58,524 nt of DNA from Mycobacterium sp. 1554424.7 (GCF_001665295.1 NZ_LZSE01000048.1:1-58524), one strand, 5' to 3'; positions 32,502-41,838 are shown, numbered from the stretch's first letter. Notes: generated from the letters alone by a model not told the origin. Made by a program: numbers and translations.

Positions 32502-32550
32502 ACTGAAACTACGCACACCCGTTGCGGCGTGTCGTGTGCGTATTTTCAGT
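32502..32550. terminator. Long hairpin between convergent genes
   Basis: A 17-base stem (32502-32518 with 32534-32550) with a single mismatch and a 15-base loop lies in the 152-bp gap between the fusion gene and mbtI, which end facing each other. The right arm ends in a T-rich run (TATTTTCAGT) and the left arm gives the same on the other strand. This suits a bidirectional terminator, though its length and near-perfection could also mark a dispersed repeat. Confidence 0.6.
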
Positions 32551-32583
32551 GTCGCGGCTCAAGAACCCAGGCGCCGCCGGACG

Positions 32584-33961
<1,378 letters not shown>

Positions 33962-34338
33962 GTAACTCCGCGCAACCCCTCTCCTTGGCCGGCGGAGAAC
34001 GCGCTTCGCGCACTCGCCAGCGCCGGCTCGGTTTCGGCCCCCCGGCCCAGTCCCAGTGCCGCCACGCCCATCCCCACAGTGAATCCCCAGAAAAGTCACA
34101 GACGATTCACGCCAATCGGGCCGCACCTGTCCCTACCAGCACCGCTGTGACCACTGGCTTTGCGAGAATCCGGGATTGCGTTTCGCCGACGTTAAACGCG
34201 GGATTCCCGGGCGATTTCTGAGTGGCGGGCCGCGCAAGGGCGCGGCTAAATTCTTGCACGATCATCGGGATGTTCGTGGTGACCCGCTTGCGGACGGTGC
34301 TTTTCCCTGGTCACCGGATCACTGAAGAGAGGCACCCA
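33962..34338. other. 377-bp intergenic region before the first SbtA-like gene
   Basis: I see no convincing gene here. It holds the outer part of the mbtI promoter region, a hairpin (GCGTTT at 34178-34183 with AAACGC at 34194-34199), and a tight 7-base stem with an AAGG loop at 34229-34246. An open frame from 34222 into the transporter gene is best read as 5' untranslated sequence, because similarity to the paralog begins at the ATG at 34339. The two hairpins make a structured leader possible; I cannot match it to a known riboswitch. Confidence 0.5.
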
Positions 34339-35577
34339 ATGCTGCAGGAGTTCTGGCACAACTTCACCCACAACCTGTTCAAGCCGCTGCTGCTGTTCTT
34401 TTACTTCGGCTTCCTGATCCCGATCCTGAAGGTGCGGTTCGAGTTCCCGTACGTGATCTACCAGGGACTGACGATGTACCTGCTGCTGGCCATCGGTTGG
34501 CACGGCGGTGAGGAGCTCGCCAAGATCAAGCCCGACGAGATCGGCACCATCACGGGGTTCGTGGTCGTGGGCTTCGTGTTGAACTTCGTGATCGGGGGGT
34601 TGGCCTACCTGCTGCTGGGGCGCATGAGTTCGATGCGACGAATCGACAAGGCGACGGTCGCCGGCTATTACGGGTCGGACTCCGCGGGAACGTTCGCCAC
34701 CTGCGTGGCCGTGCTGACCGCGGTCGGCATGGCGTTCAACGCCTACATGCCGGTCATGCTGGCGGTCATGGAGATCCCGGGCTGCCTGGTGGCTCTGTAC
34801 CTGGTGGCGCGGCTGCGGCACCGCGGTCTGAGCGAAGCCGGTTACATGCCCGACGAGCCCGGCTACATCGCGCCGGTGAAGGTCGGAATCGGGCCCGGCA
34901 CCGCGGCGCGCCCGCCGCACGGCCAGAGCCTCGCGGACGAGAACGCGCGCGGAGTCGAGCAGGAGCTCGAGCTCTCGATGGAAAAGCTGGAGCACCCGAA
35001 CTGGGAGCCCGATCAAACCCCGGCCCTGGGCAAGCCCAAGCGGATGCCGATCTTCTCGCGTGAGCTGTTGCAGGAGGTTTTCCTCAACCCCGGGCTCGTG
35101 CTTCTGATGGGCGGCATCCTCATCGGCCTGATCAGTGGGCTGCAGGGGCAGAAGGTCGTCGCGGACGACGACAAGTTCTTCGTGCTGGCCTTCCAAGGCG
35201 TGTTGTGTCTGTTCCTGCTCGAGATGGGCATGACGGCGTCGCGCAAGCTGAAGGACCTGCGATCGGCGGGCCTCGGCTTCATCTTCTTCGGGTTGCTCGC
35301 CCCGAATATCTTTGCCCCGCTTGGGATCGTGGTTGCCCATGCCTACGCCTCGCTCACGCACAGCGACTTCAAGCCGGGAACCTACGTGCTGTTCGCGGTG
35401 CTGTGCGGGGCGGCGTCGTACATCGCCGTCCCGGCGGTGCAGCGGCTGGCGATCCCCGAGGCGAGCCCAACGCTGCCGCTGGCCGCATCGCTGGGTTTGA
35501 CGTTCTCCTACAACGTCACCATCGGAATCCCGCTGTATATCGAGATCAACCGCCTGGTCGGGCACTGGTTCACCTAA
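34339..35577 (+). CDS. SbtA-like (DUF897) permease, copy 1
   Basis: A 412-residue integral membrane protein resembling the SbtA sodium-dependent bicarbonate transporter family (DUF897) and the M. tuberculosis protein Rv2387. About ten hydrophobic segments are arranged in two halves, with a hydrophilic loop near residues 180-245 (PDEPGYIAPVKVG...QELELSMEKLEHPNWEPD). Signature stretches are LLLFFYFGFLIPILKVRFEFPYVIYQG, GYYGSDSAGTFATC and LCGAASYIAVPAVQRLAIPEASPTLPLAASLGLTFSYNVTIGIPLY. The substrate in mycobacteria is not established. I chose the ATG at 34339, preceded by GAGAGG, because it aligns exactly with the start of copy 2. No SbtB-like PII gene is nearby. Confidence 0.85.
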   Translation: MLQEFWHNFTHNLFKPLLLFFYFGFLIPILKVRFEFPYVIYQGLTMYLLLAIGWHGGEELAKIKPDEIGTITGFVVVGFVLNFVIGGLAYLLLGRMSSMRRIDKATVAGYYGSDSAGTFATCVAVLTAVGMAFNAYMPVMLAVMEIPGCLVALYLVARLRHRGLSEAGYMPDEPGYIAPVKVGIGPGTAARPPHGQSLADENARGVEQELELSMEKLEHPNWEPDQTPALGKPKRMPIFSRELLQEVFLNPGLVLLMGGILIGLISGLQGQKVVADDDKFFVLAFQGVLCLFLLEMGMTASRKLKDLRSAGLGFIFFGLLAPNIFAPLGIVVAHAYASLTHSDFKPGTYVLFAVLCGAASYIAVPAVQRLAIPEASPTLPLAASLGLTFSYNVTIGIPLYIEINRLVGHWFT

Positions 35578-35588
35578 GATTCGGCGTG

Positions 35589-35615
35589 GCCCGATGGCTG
35601 GCAGAGCCATTGGGC
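35589..35615. terminator. Hairpin after first SbtA-like gene
   Basis: GCCCGATGGCT (35589-35599) pairs with AGCCATTGGGC (35605-35615) in an 11-base stem with one G-T pair and a 5-base loop, 11 bases after the stop codon. A terminator is likely, although only a short T pair follows it. Confidence 0.6.
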
Positions 35616-35617
35616 TT

Positions 35618-35647
35618 GGCCATTTAAGGCCATTTAACGCCGTTTAA
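35618..35647 (+). repeat. Three tandem 10-base units (consensus GGCCATTTAA)
   Basis: GGCCATTTAA, GGCCATTTAA and CGCCGTTTAA follow each other without gaps, directly after the terminator hairpin. A 10-base period places each TTTAA on the same DNA face, as for cooperative protein binding. A slipped replication repeat is the simple alternative. Confidence 0.55.
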
Positions 35648-35726
35648 GGACCGATGCGACGGGCGGGCCTTTTGTTTGTCCGCGTTACGCGTTGTTAACG
35701 GTTCGTAAAGACACCTTCACTCCGTT

Positions 35727-35745
35727 GACTCAAGTCTTGTGAGTC
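35727..35745. promoter_or_regulatory. Inverted repeat GACTCA-N7-TGAGTC upstream of second SbtA-like gene
   Basis: A perfect 6-base inverted repeat with a 7-base spacer, about 80-100 bases upstream of the copy-2 start codon. It overlaps a TTGACT (35725-35730) that could be a -35 element. It looks like an operator over a promoter. Copy 1 has no equivalent that I can find, so the two copies may be controlled differently. Confidence 0.4.
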
Positions 35746-35827
35746 CCGAAGGTACTAATGATGTTCGTGAACCCCCCGGCGTTGGTTGCTGCTCGCGGCA
35801 CCGCCGAATTAACCGTCGGAGGCACTA

Positions 35828-37075
35828 ATGCTTCATGAGTTCTGGGAGAACGTCACCCACAATCTATTCAAGCCGCTACTGCTGTTCTTCTACTTCGGCT
35901 TCCTGATCCCGATCATGAAGGTGCGGTTCGAGTTTCCGTATGTGATCTACCAGGGCCTGACCATGTACCTGCTGGTGTCGATCGGCTGGCAGGGGGGCGA
36001 AGAACTCGCCAAGATCCAGCCGGCCGACATCGACAACATCGCCGGCTTCGCGTTGATGGGTTTCGCATTGAACTTCGTCATCGGAGTTCTGGCATACGTG
36101 GTGCTCAAATACACGACCCGTATGCGTCGAGTCGACCGCGCGACGGTCGCCGGCTATTACGGTTCCGATTCGGCGGGAACCTTCGCCACCTGCGTGGCCG
36201 TGCTGTCGGGCGTGGGTATCGCATTCAACGCCTATATGCCGGTTCTGTTGGCCATCATGGAGATTCCGGGCTGCCTGGTGGCGCTGTACCTGGTGATGCG
36301 GCTGCGCCACCGCGGTCTCAACGAGTCGGGCTACATGCCCGACGAGCCCGGCTACGCGGCACCGGTAGCCGTCGGGGTCGGTCCCGGAACCGCCGCGCGA
36401 CCCCTGCCCGGCGAGAGTCTCAGCTCCGAAGCCAAAAAGGGCGTCGAGGAGGAACTGGAGTTCTCGCTCGAGAAGCTGGAGCATCCGAACTGGGAGCCCG
36501 ACGATAGCCCGGCCCGCGGGAAGGCCAAGAGGATGCCGATCTTCTCCAAGGAGCTCATGCAGGAGGTGTTCCTCAATCCCGGGCTCATCCTCCTGATCGG
36601 CGGCATCGTCATCGGCTTCGTCAGCGCGCTTCAGGGACAGAAGGTCGTTCACGATCAGAACGAGCTTTTTGTCGCCGCGTTCCAGGGTGTGCTGTGCCTG
36701 TTCCTGCTCGAGATGGGCATGACTGCATCCCGTAAGTTGCACGACCTCAAGCTTGCCGGCCGCGGTTTCATCGCCTTCGGCCTGCTGGCGCCCAACTTGT
36801 TTGCGGCACTGGGGATCCTGGCCGCCTACGCCTACGCCGACCTCACCGACACCCACTTCCAGCCCGGCACCTATGTGCTGTTCGCGGTGCTGTGCGGCGC
36901 GGCGTCCTACATCACTGTGCCGGCGGTACAGCGACTGGCGATCCCGGAGGCCAGCCCGACGCTGCCGCTGGCCGCTTCACTGGGTTTGACGTTCTCCTAC
37001 AACGTCACCATCGGAATCCCGCTCTACATCGAATTCAATCGCGTAGTCGCGCACTGGTTCCCGGGCGCCGCCTGA
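35828..37075 (+). CDS. SbtA-like (DUF897) permease, copy 2
   Basis: A 415-residue membrane protein, almost the same throughout as copy 1: identical FYFGFLIP start, GYYGSDSAGTFATC, the MPDEPGY loop and the SPTLPLAASLGLTFSYNVTIGIPLYIE end. The start ATG at 35828 has GGAGG 5 bases before it. Differences cluster in the hydrophilic loop and in helix 3-4 (AYVVLKYTTRMRRVDRA against AYLLLGRMSSMRRIDKA). It follows copy 1 after 250 bp containing a terminator, a tandem repeat and an inverted repeat, so it probably has its own promoter. The 3' end is convergent with hemW, with a 3-bp gap. M. tuberculosis has a single copy (Rv2387). Confidence 0.85.
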   Translation: MLHEFWENVTHNLFKPLLLFFYFGFLIPIMKVRFEFPYVIYQGLTMYLLVSIGWQGGEELAKIQPADIDNIAGFALMGFALNFVIGVLAYVVLKYTTRMRRVDRATVAGYYGSDSAGTFATCVAVLSGVGIAFNAYMPVLLAIMEIPGCLVALYLVMRLRHRGLNESGYMPDEPGYAAPVAVGVGPGTAARPLPGESLSSEAKKGVEEELEFSLEKLEHPNWEPDDSPARGKAKRMPIFSKELMQEVFLNPGLILLIGGIVIGFVSALQGQKVVHDQNELFVAAFQGVLCLFLLEMGMTASRKLHDLKLAGRGFIAFGLLAPNLFAALGILAAYAYADLTDTHFQPGTYVLFAVLCGAASYITVPAVQRLAIPEASPTLPLAASLGLTFSYNVTIGIPLYIEFNRVVAHWFPGAA

Positions 37076-37078
37076 GCG

Positions 37079-38251
37079 CTATCCCAGCAGCGTTCGCACC
37101 ACCGCGTCGGCCAGCAGCCGGCCGCGCGGGGTGAGCACCAGCCGGTCGCCCTCGGGCACCAGCAACCCGTCGGCAACAACCGACTGAGCTCGTTCGCGTT
37201 CGGCGGCGCCCAGCCGGTCCAGCGGAAGCCCTTGGCGCAGGCGGGTTTTCAGCAGCACCTCCTCGGTGTGCAACGCATCGGTGTCCAACTCCTCGAAACC
37301 GGAGACCGGCAGTTCGCCGGCCGTCAACTTCTCGGCATAGGCGTTGGGGTGCTTGACATTCCACCAGCGCGTCGCGCCGACATACCCATGCGCCCCCGGC
37401 CCTGCGCCCCACCACTGGCCGCCGTCCCAATAACCGAGATTGTGCCGGCACTCACCGCCCGGCCGGCACCAGTTGGACACCTCGTACCAGCTCAGCCCGG
37501 CTTCGGACAGCCGGGCGTCGACCAATTCGTAGCGGTGCGCCAGCACGTCGTCGTCGGGGGCGGCGAGTTCGCCGCGCCGCACCCGCCGCGCCAGCGCGGT
37601 GCCCTCCTCCACGACCAGGGCGTAGGCGGACACGTGGTCGACGCCGGTGTCGATCGCGGTGTCGACCGACCGCAGCAGGTCGTCGTCGGACTCCCCCGGC
37701 GTCCCATAGATCAGGTCGAGGCTGACGTGTTCGAAGCCCTCGGCTAACGCCTCGCGGGCCGCGGCCGCCGATCGGTTGGGCGTGTGGATCCGGTCGAGCA
37801 CCCCCAGGACACGTGGGGAAACCGATTGCATTCCGAGCGAGACCCGCGTGTAACCGGCGTTGCGGGCGGCGGCGAAGAAATCCGGCCAGGCGGACTCGGG
37901 GTTGGCCTCCGTGGTGATCTCGGCGTCCGGCGCCAGCGCGAAGTGCTCGCGCACCATGTCCAGCAGCCTGGCGATGCGCGCGCCGCCCAGCAGCGAGGGC
38001 GTGCCCCCGCCGACGAACACCGTGCTCACGGTCGGGCCGTCCAACCGCGCGGCCGCCAGCCGCAGCTCCGTTCCCAGCGCCTGTACCCAGGCGTCCGGGT
38101 TGACACCGCCCAATTCGGCCGGGGTGTAGGTGTTGAAGTCGCAATATCCGCAGCGGGTTATGCAGAACGGGACGTGGATGTACATCCCGAACGGCTGTGC
38201 CGGGGTCGGCCGCAAGCGCGGCAGTTCAACCTGGACCTCGGGAAGGGGCAT
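37079..38251 (-). CDS. hemW: Heme chaperone HemW (radical SAM; often annotated hemN)
   Basis: A 390-residue radical SAM protein. The iron-sulfur motif is CITRCGYC within YIHVPFCITRCGYCDFNTY. The CxxxCxxC set is present, but the extra cysteine that follows in true HemN (CGC) is replaced by Asp, which marks HemW, a heme-binding chaperone rather than coproporphyrinogen dehydrogenase. Other blocks: FVGGGTPSLL, ITTEANPES, RVSLGMQSVSPRVLGVLDRIHT, and a C-terminal winged-helix-like HemW domain. The start at 38251 (ATG, MPLPEVQVELPRL) is the most likely; in-frame starts up to 38317 lack a better ribosome site. Rv2388c is the corresponding gene; rpfD and Rv2390c, which follow in M. tuberculosis, are missing. 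Confidence 0.9.
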   Translation of the reverse strand: MPLPEVQVELPRLRPTPAQPFGMYIHVPFCITRCGYCDFNTYTPAELGGVNPDAWVQALGTELRLAAARLDGPTVSTVFVGGGTPSLLGGARIARLLDMVREHFALAPDAEITTEANPESAWPDFFAAARNAGYTRVSLGMQSVSPRVLGVLDRIHTPNRSAAAAREALAEGFEHVSLDLIYGTPGESDDDLLRSVDTAIDTGVDHVSAYALVVEEGTALARRVRRGELAAPDDDVLAHRYELVDARLSEAGLSWYEVSNWCRPGGECRHNLGYWDGGQWWGAGPGAHGYVGATRWWNVKHPNAYAEKLTAGELPVSGFEELDTDALHTEEVLLKTRLRQGLPLDRLGAAERERAQSVVADGLLVPEGDRLVLTPRGRLLADAVVRTLLG

Positions 38252-38452
38252 GCCAGATTTTCCCACGACGAGCGCCCGGGCCGTCCAGCGAACGCTTGGG
38301 GGCAGGTCACAACGCATAAGCGGTGCCCGACGCGGCGAAACCGTTTCCCGGGCGATCGGCGGCCGCCGTTTGCGCGGGCGTCCAGAGTCGCCCCCTACTT
38401 TGGTTCAGCGTGAGAAAAAATAAGACCTGATGGCCAAGCTTGTCGCGGTCCG

Positions 38453-38461
38453 TGGCACAAT
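38453..38461 (+). promoter_or_regulatory. Extended -10 promoter of the cysteine leader ORF
   Basis: TGG directly followed by CACAAT (38456-38461) forms an extended -10 element. Seven bases separate it from the GTG at 38469, the spacing expected when transcription begins on the start codon (leaderless). No good -35 hexamer is seen at normal spacing, consistent with an extended -10. Confidence 0.55.
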
Positions 38462-38468
38462 GGCTGCC

Positions 38469-38567
38469 GTGACCGCCGCCAATCGCAGCCTGCGTATCGC
38501 CCTCGTGGCGCGGCGGCACATCGATCTCAAGCGCGTCTGCAGCTGTTGTTGTTGCTGTCTGCCTTGA
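38469..38567 (+). CDS. Leaderless polycysteine leader peptide (cysteine attenuator) of sirA-cysH
   Basis: A 32-codon ORF begins at GTG 38469 (ATG 38460 is a longer alternative in the same frame). It ends in RVCSCCCCCLP and a TGA: six cysteines within seven codons just before the stop. Polycysteine leaderless short ORFs have been shown in mycobacteria to act as cysteine-responsive attenuators of downstream sulfur genes. When charged Cys-tRNA is scarce the ribosome stalls and the main operon is opened. It precedes sirA by 107 bp, with a hairpin between. The location before sulfite and APS reductase genes fits that role exactly. It is too short for ordinary gene finding. Confidence 0.82.
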   Translation: MTAANRSLRIALVARRHIDLKRVCSCCCCCLP

Positions 38568-38597
38568 TGCCGTAGACCCGCCCACCTGTACTCAGCT

Positions 38598-38618
38598 GGC
38601 TGCCGGATCTGCGCAGCC
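38598..38618 (+). promoter_or_regulatory. Hairpin between cysteine leader and sirA
   Basis: GGCTGC (38598-38603) pairs with GCAGCC (38613-38618) over a 9-base loop, 31 bases after the leader stop codon and about 45 before the sirA ribosome site. It could be the structure whose folding depends on where ribosomes stall on the polycysteine codons. Alternative pairings were not enumerated. Confidence 0.35.
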
Positions 38619-38674
38619 GAAATAAATGCGGTGTGCTGCGCGTCCAAGCCTGCGACGTTCGCGAAGGAGACCCG

Positions 38675-40354
38675 ATGACCACAGCCCGTCCGGCAAGGGC
38701 CCAAAACAAGGCCCGCAGTGAGGGCCAGTGGGCGCTGGGCGATCGCGAGCCGCTGAACCCCAACGAAGAGATGAAGCAGGCCGGCGCCCCGCTCGACGTG
38801 CGCGAACGCATCGAAAACGTCTACGCCAAGGCCGGCTTCGACAGCATCGAGAAGACCGATTTACGGGGTCGGTTCCGCTGGTGGGGCCTCTACACCCAGC
38901 GCGAGCAGGGCTACGACGGGTCGTTCACCGGCGACGAGAACGCCGATTTGCTCGAGGCCAAGTACTTCATGATGCGGGTGCGCTGCGACGGCGGCGCGCT
39001 CTCGACGGCCGCGCTGCGGACTATCGGGGAGATTTCGACCGAATTCGGCCGCGACACCGCCGACATCTCCGACCGGCAGAACGTGCAGATGCACTGGATC
39101 GAGGTGGAAAACGTCCCCGAGATCTGGCGGCGGCTGGCCGAGGTCGGCCTGCAGACCGCCGAGGCGTGTGGTGACTGCCCGCGCGTGATCCTCGGCTCGC
39201 CCCTGGCCGGCGAGTCGCTCGACGAGGTGCTCGACCCCAGCTGGGCGATCGCGGAGATCGTGCGCCGCTACATCGGCAAGCCCGACTTCGCCGACCTGCC
39301 CCGCAAGTACAAGACCGCCATCTCCGGCCTGCAGGACGTCGTGCACGAGATCAACGACATCGCGTTCATCGGCGTCAACCATCCCGAGCACGGTCCCGGC
39401 CTGGATCTATGGGTGGGCGGCGGTCTGTCGACCAACCCGATGCTGGGCCAGCGGGTCGGCGCGTGGGTTCCGCTGGCCGAGGTGCCCGAGGTTTGGGCCG
39501 CGGTGACCTCGGTATTCCGCGACTACGGCTACCGACGGCTGCGAGCCAAGGCCCGGCTGAAGTTCCTGATCAAGGACTGGGGCATCGAAAAGTTCCGGGA
39601 AGTGCTCGAGACCGAATACCTCAAGCGCCCGCTGATCGACGGCCCCGCCCCCGAGCCGGTCCCGCATCCGATCGATCACGTCGGAGTGCAGCGTCTCAAG
39701 AACGGGCTCAACGCCGTCGGGCTCGCCCCCATCGCCGGGCGCGTGTCGGGCACCATCCTTTCGGCGGTGGCCGACCTCGCCGAGCGGGCCGGTTCGGACC
39801 GCATCCGGTTCACGCCATACCAGAAGCTGATCATCCTCGACGTGGCTGACGACAAGCTCGACGATCTGATCGCCGGCGCGGAGGCGCTGGGGCTTCAATC
39901 GCGCCCGTCGCGTTGGCGCCGAAACCTCATGGCGTGCACCGGGATCGAATTCTGCAAGCTGTCGTTCGCCGAAACCCGCGGCCGCGCACAGGGTTTGGTG
40001 CCCGAGCTGGAGCGCCGGCTGGAGGACCTCAACTCAGCACTGGACGTGCCGATCACGGTCAACATCAACGGCTGCCCCAACTCGTGCGCGCGAATTCAGG
40101 TCGCCGACATCGGGTTCAAGGGTCAGATGGTCGACGACGGCCACGGCGGCTCGGTCGAGGGCTTCCAGGTGCACCTAGGCGGCAGCCTCGGCCTGGACAG
40201 CGGATTCGGCCGAAAACTGCGTCAGCACAAGGTCACCAGCGACGAGCTGGGTGACTACATCGAGCGAGTGGTTCGCAATTTCATCAAGCACCGGAGCGAC
40301 GGTGAACGATTCGCGCAGTGGGTCGTTCGCGCCGAGGAAGGCGACTTGCGATGA
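38675..40354 (+). CDS. sirA: Ferredoxin-dependent assimilatory sulfite reductase SirA (NirA)
   Basis: A 559-residue siroheme and [4Fe-4S] enzyme that reduces sulfite to sulfide for cysteine synthesis. The cofactor ligands appear as CTGIEFC and NGCPNSCAR. The two ferrodoxin-like half domains are visible, including DISDRQNVQMHWIEVENVPEIW and RIRFTPYQKLIILDV. WWGLYTQRE and EACGDCPR contain the tyrosine and cysteine known to be cross-linked in the M. tuberculosis enzyme. I chose the ATG at 38675 for its GAAGGAG site. It is the first gene of sirA-cysH-che1 and overlaps cysH by 4 bp (ATGA). Confidence 0.95.
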   Translation: MTTARPARAQNKARSEGQWALGDREPLNPNEEMKQAGAPLDVRERIENVYAKAGFDSIEKTDLRGRFRWWGLYTQREQGYDGSFTGDENADLLEAKYFMMRVRCDGGALSTAALRTIGEISTEFGRDTADISDRQNVQMHWIEVENVPEIWRRLAEVGLQTAEACGDCPRVILGSPLAGESLDEVLDPSWAIAEIVRRYIGKPDFADLPRKYKTAISGLQDVVHEINDIAFIGVNHPEHGPGLDLWVGGGLSTNPMLGQRVGAWVPLAEVPEVWAAVTSVFRDYGYRRLRAKARLKFLIKDWGIEKFREVLETEYLKRPLIDGPAPEPVPHPIDHVGVQRLKNGLNAVGLAPIAGRVSGTILSAVADLAERAGSDRIRFTPYQKLIILDVADDKLDDLIAGAEALGLQSRPSRWRRNLMACTGIEFCKLSFAETRGRAQGLVPELERRLEDLNSALDVPITVNINGCPNSCARIQVADIGFKGQMVDDGHGGSVEGFQVHLGGSLGLDSGFGRKLRQHKVTSDELGDYIERVVRNFIKHRSDGERFAQWVVRAEEGDLR

Positions 40355-41094
40355 GCGGAGAAGTGACCAGGCCGACGGAAGCCCAACTGCGCGAGTTGGC
40401 CGCGCGCGGCGCCGCCGAACTCGAGGGCGCCAGCGCCACCGACCTGCTGCGTTGGACCGACGAGAACTTCGGCGGTGTCAACGGGCCGCGCGGCTGGGCG
40501 ACGTGCAACTACGTCGTGGCGTCGAGCATGCAGGAGGCCGTGTTGATCGACCTGGCCGCCAAGGTGCGGCCGGGCGTGCCGGTGATGTTCCTGGACACCG
40601 GCTACCACTTCGTGGAGACCATCGGCACCCGGGACGCGATCGAGTCGGTCTATGACATCCGGGTGGTCAACGTCACGCCCGAGCACACCGTGGCCGAGCA
40701 GGACAGGCTGATGGGCAAGGACCTGTTCGCGCGCGACCCGGGCGAGTGCTGCCGTCTGCGCAAGGTCGCGCCGTTGGGCAAGGCGCTGCGCGGCTACTCG
40801 GCGTGGGTGACCGGGTTGCGCCGCAGTGACGCACCGACGCGCGCCAACGCCCCGGTGATCAGCTTCGACGAGGGATACAAGCTGGTAAAAATCAACCCGC
40901 TGGCCACGTGGACCGACGACGACATGCAGGACTACATCGACGAGCACGACGTGCTGGTGAATCCCCTTGTCTACGAAGGCTATCCTTCGATCGGCTGCGC
41001 CCCGTGCACGGCCAAGCCGGCCGAAGGGGCCGACCCGCGCAGCGGTCGCTGGCAGGGTCACTCCAAGACGGAATGCGGGCTGCACGCGTCGTGA
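40351..41094 (+). CDS. cysH: Adenylylsulfate (APS) reductase CysH
   Basis: A 247-residue reductase converting adenylylsulfate to sulfite, using thioredoxin. The paired-cysteine iron-sulfur motifs of the APS-specific class are present: ECCRLRK (near 130) and CAPC (near 220), followed by the catalytic ECGLH at the C-terminus. The PP-loop-like nucleotide site includes FLDTGYHFVET. The ATG at 40351 overlaps the sirA stop as ATGA; a longer in-frame start at 40318 lies inside sirA and is rejected. It feeds sulfite straight to SirA. Confidence 0.95.
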   Translation: MSGEVTRPTEAQLRELAARGAAELEGASATDLLRWTDENFGGVNGPRGWATCNYVVASSMQEAVLIDLAAKVRPGVPVMFLDTGYHFVETIGTRDAIESVYDIRVVNVTPEHTVAEQDRLMGKDLFARDPGECCRLRKVAPLGKALRGYSAWVTGLRRSDAPTRANAPVISFDEGYKLVKINPLATWTDDDMQDYIDEHDVLVNPLVYEGYPSIGCAPCTAKPAEGADPRSGRWQGHSKTECGLHAS

Positions 41095-41807
41095 CCGTCC
41101 TCGTGCTCACCGCGCACGGAAGCGAAGATCCACGCTCGGCCGCCAACGCGCGGGCCGTCGCGCGCCGGGTGGCGCGCATGCGGCCCGGCCTGGACGTGCG
41201 GCTGGCCTTCTGCGAGCTGAACGCCCCCGGCCTGGTCGACGTGCTCGGCGGCCTGTCGGGCCAGGCGGTGGTCACCCCGTTGCTGCTGGCGAGCGCCTAC
41301 CACGCCCGCATCGACATCCCCGCCCAGATCGCCCGGTCCGGCGTCGACGCGGCCCAAGCCGACGTGCTCGGCGAGGATCCCCGGCTGGTTTCCTTACTGC
41401 GGCAACGCATTACGGAAATGGGCGTCTCCCGGCAGGACGAGCGGGTCGGCGTGCTCGTGGCGGCGATCGGGTCGTCCGACCCGAGGGCCAACGCCCGCAC
41501 CCGGCAGGTGGCGCCCCATCTGCTGGCGGGCACGAGTTGGGCGGGCGCGACGACGGCGTTCGTGACCCGCCCGGAACCGTCGCTGGCCGAGGCCGCCGGC
41601 CGGCTGCGCCGACAGGGCGCCCGACGGGTGATCATCGCCCCGTGGTTCCTGGCGCCGGGGGTGCTGCCGGACCGGGTGCGGAGGTTCGCCGACTACGCCG
41701 GCATCGAGTTGGCGGAACCGTTGGGCGCGCACCGGTTGGTGGCCGAGACGGTGCTGGATCGCTTCGACCATGCCCGCAAGACTCGAGCCGACCGGATTGC
41801 CGCCTGA
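41091..41807 (+). CDS. che1: Sirohydrochlorin ferrochelatase (CbiX/SirB type)
   Basis: A 238-residue class II chelatase that inserts iron into sirohydrochlorin to give siroheme, the cofactor of SirA. The N-terminal motif VLVLTAHGSEDPRSAANA carries the metal-binding histidine. A second half starts near VGVLVAAIGSSDPRANARTRQVA, giving the two-repeat architecture. VTPLLLASAYHARIDIPAQI carries the second histidine. The GTG at 41091 overlaps the cysH stop as GTGA, so all three genes are coupled: sulfite supply, reductase and its cofactor in one transcript. Confidence 0.9.
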   Translation: MTVLVLTAHGSEDPRSAANARAVARRVARMRPGLDVRLAFCELNAPGLVDVLGGLSGQAVVTPLLLASAYHARIDIPAQIARSGVDAAQADVLGEDPRLVSLLRQRITEMGVSRQDERVGVLVAAIGSSDPRANARTRQVAPHLLAGTSWAGATTAFVTRPEPSLAEAAGRLRRQGARRVIIAPWFLAPGVLPDRVRRFADYAGIELAEPLGAHRLVAETVLDRFDHARKTRADRIAA

Positions 41808-41825
41808 TCGGCCCGATCGGTCCAG

Positions 41826-41831
41826 TAAACT
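41826..41831 (+). promoter_or_regulatory. -10 element (TAAACT) for leaderless ggtB
   Basis: TAAACT is followed by 7 bases and then the TTG start of ggtB, the usual geometry of a mycobacterial leaderless transcript. No ribosome site precedes the TTG, which supports this reading. Confidence 0.5.
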
Positions 41832-41838
41832 TCGGGTC

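Noticed and set aside
34222-34338. N-terminal extension of the first SbtA-like protein
   Set aside because: The paralog starts at the residue equivalent to the ATG at 34339, which also has a ribosome site; the extension has no counterpart.
33962-34338. Riboswitch ahead of the SbtA-like gene
   Set aside because: Two hairpins are present, but no conserved core of a known class (for example ydaO/c-di-AMP) could be recognised by eye.
35731-35750. Possible DosR box (right half AGTCCCGAA)
   Set aside because: Only the right half-site matches; the left half is essentially unmatched (11 of 20 in total).
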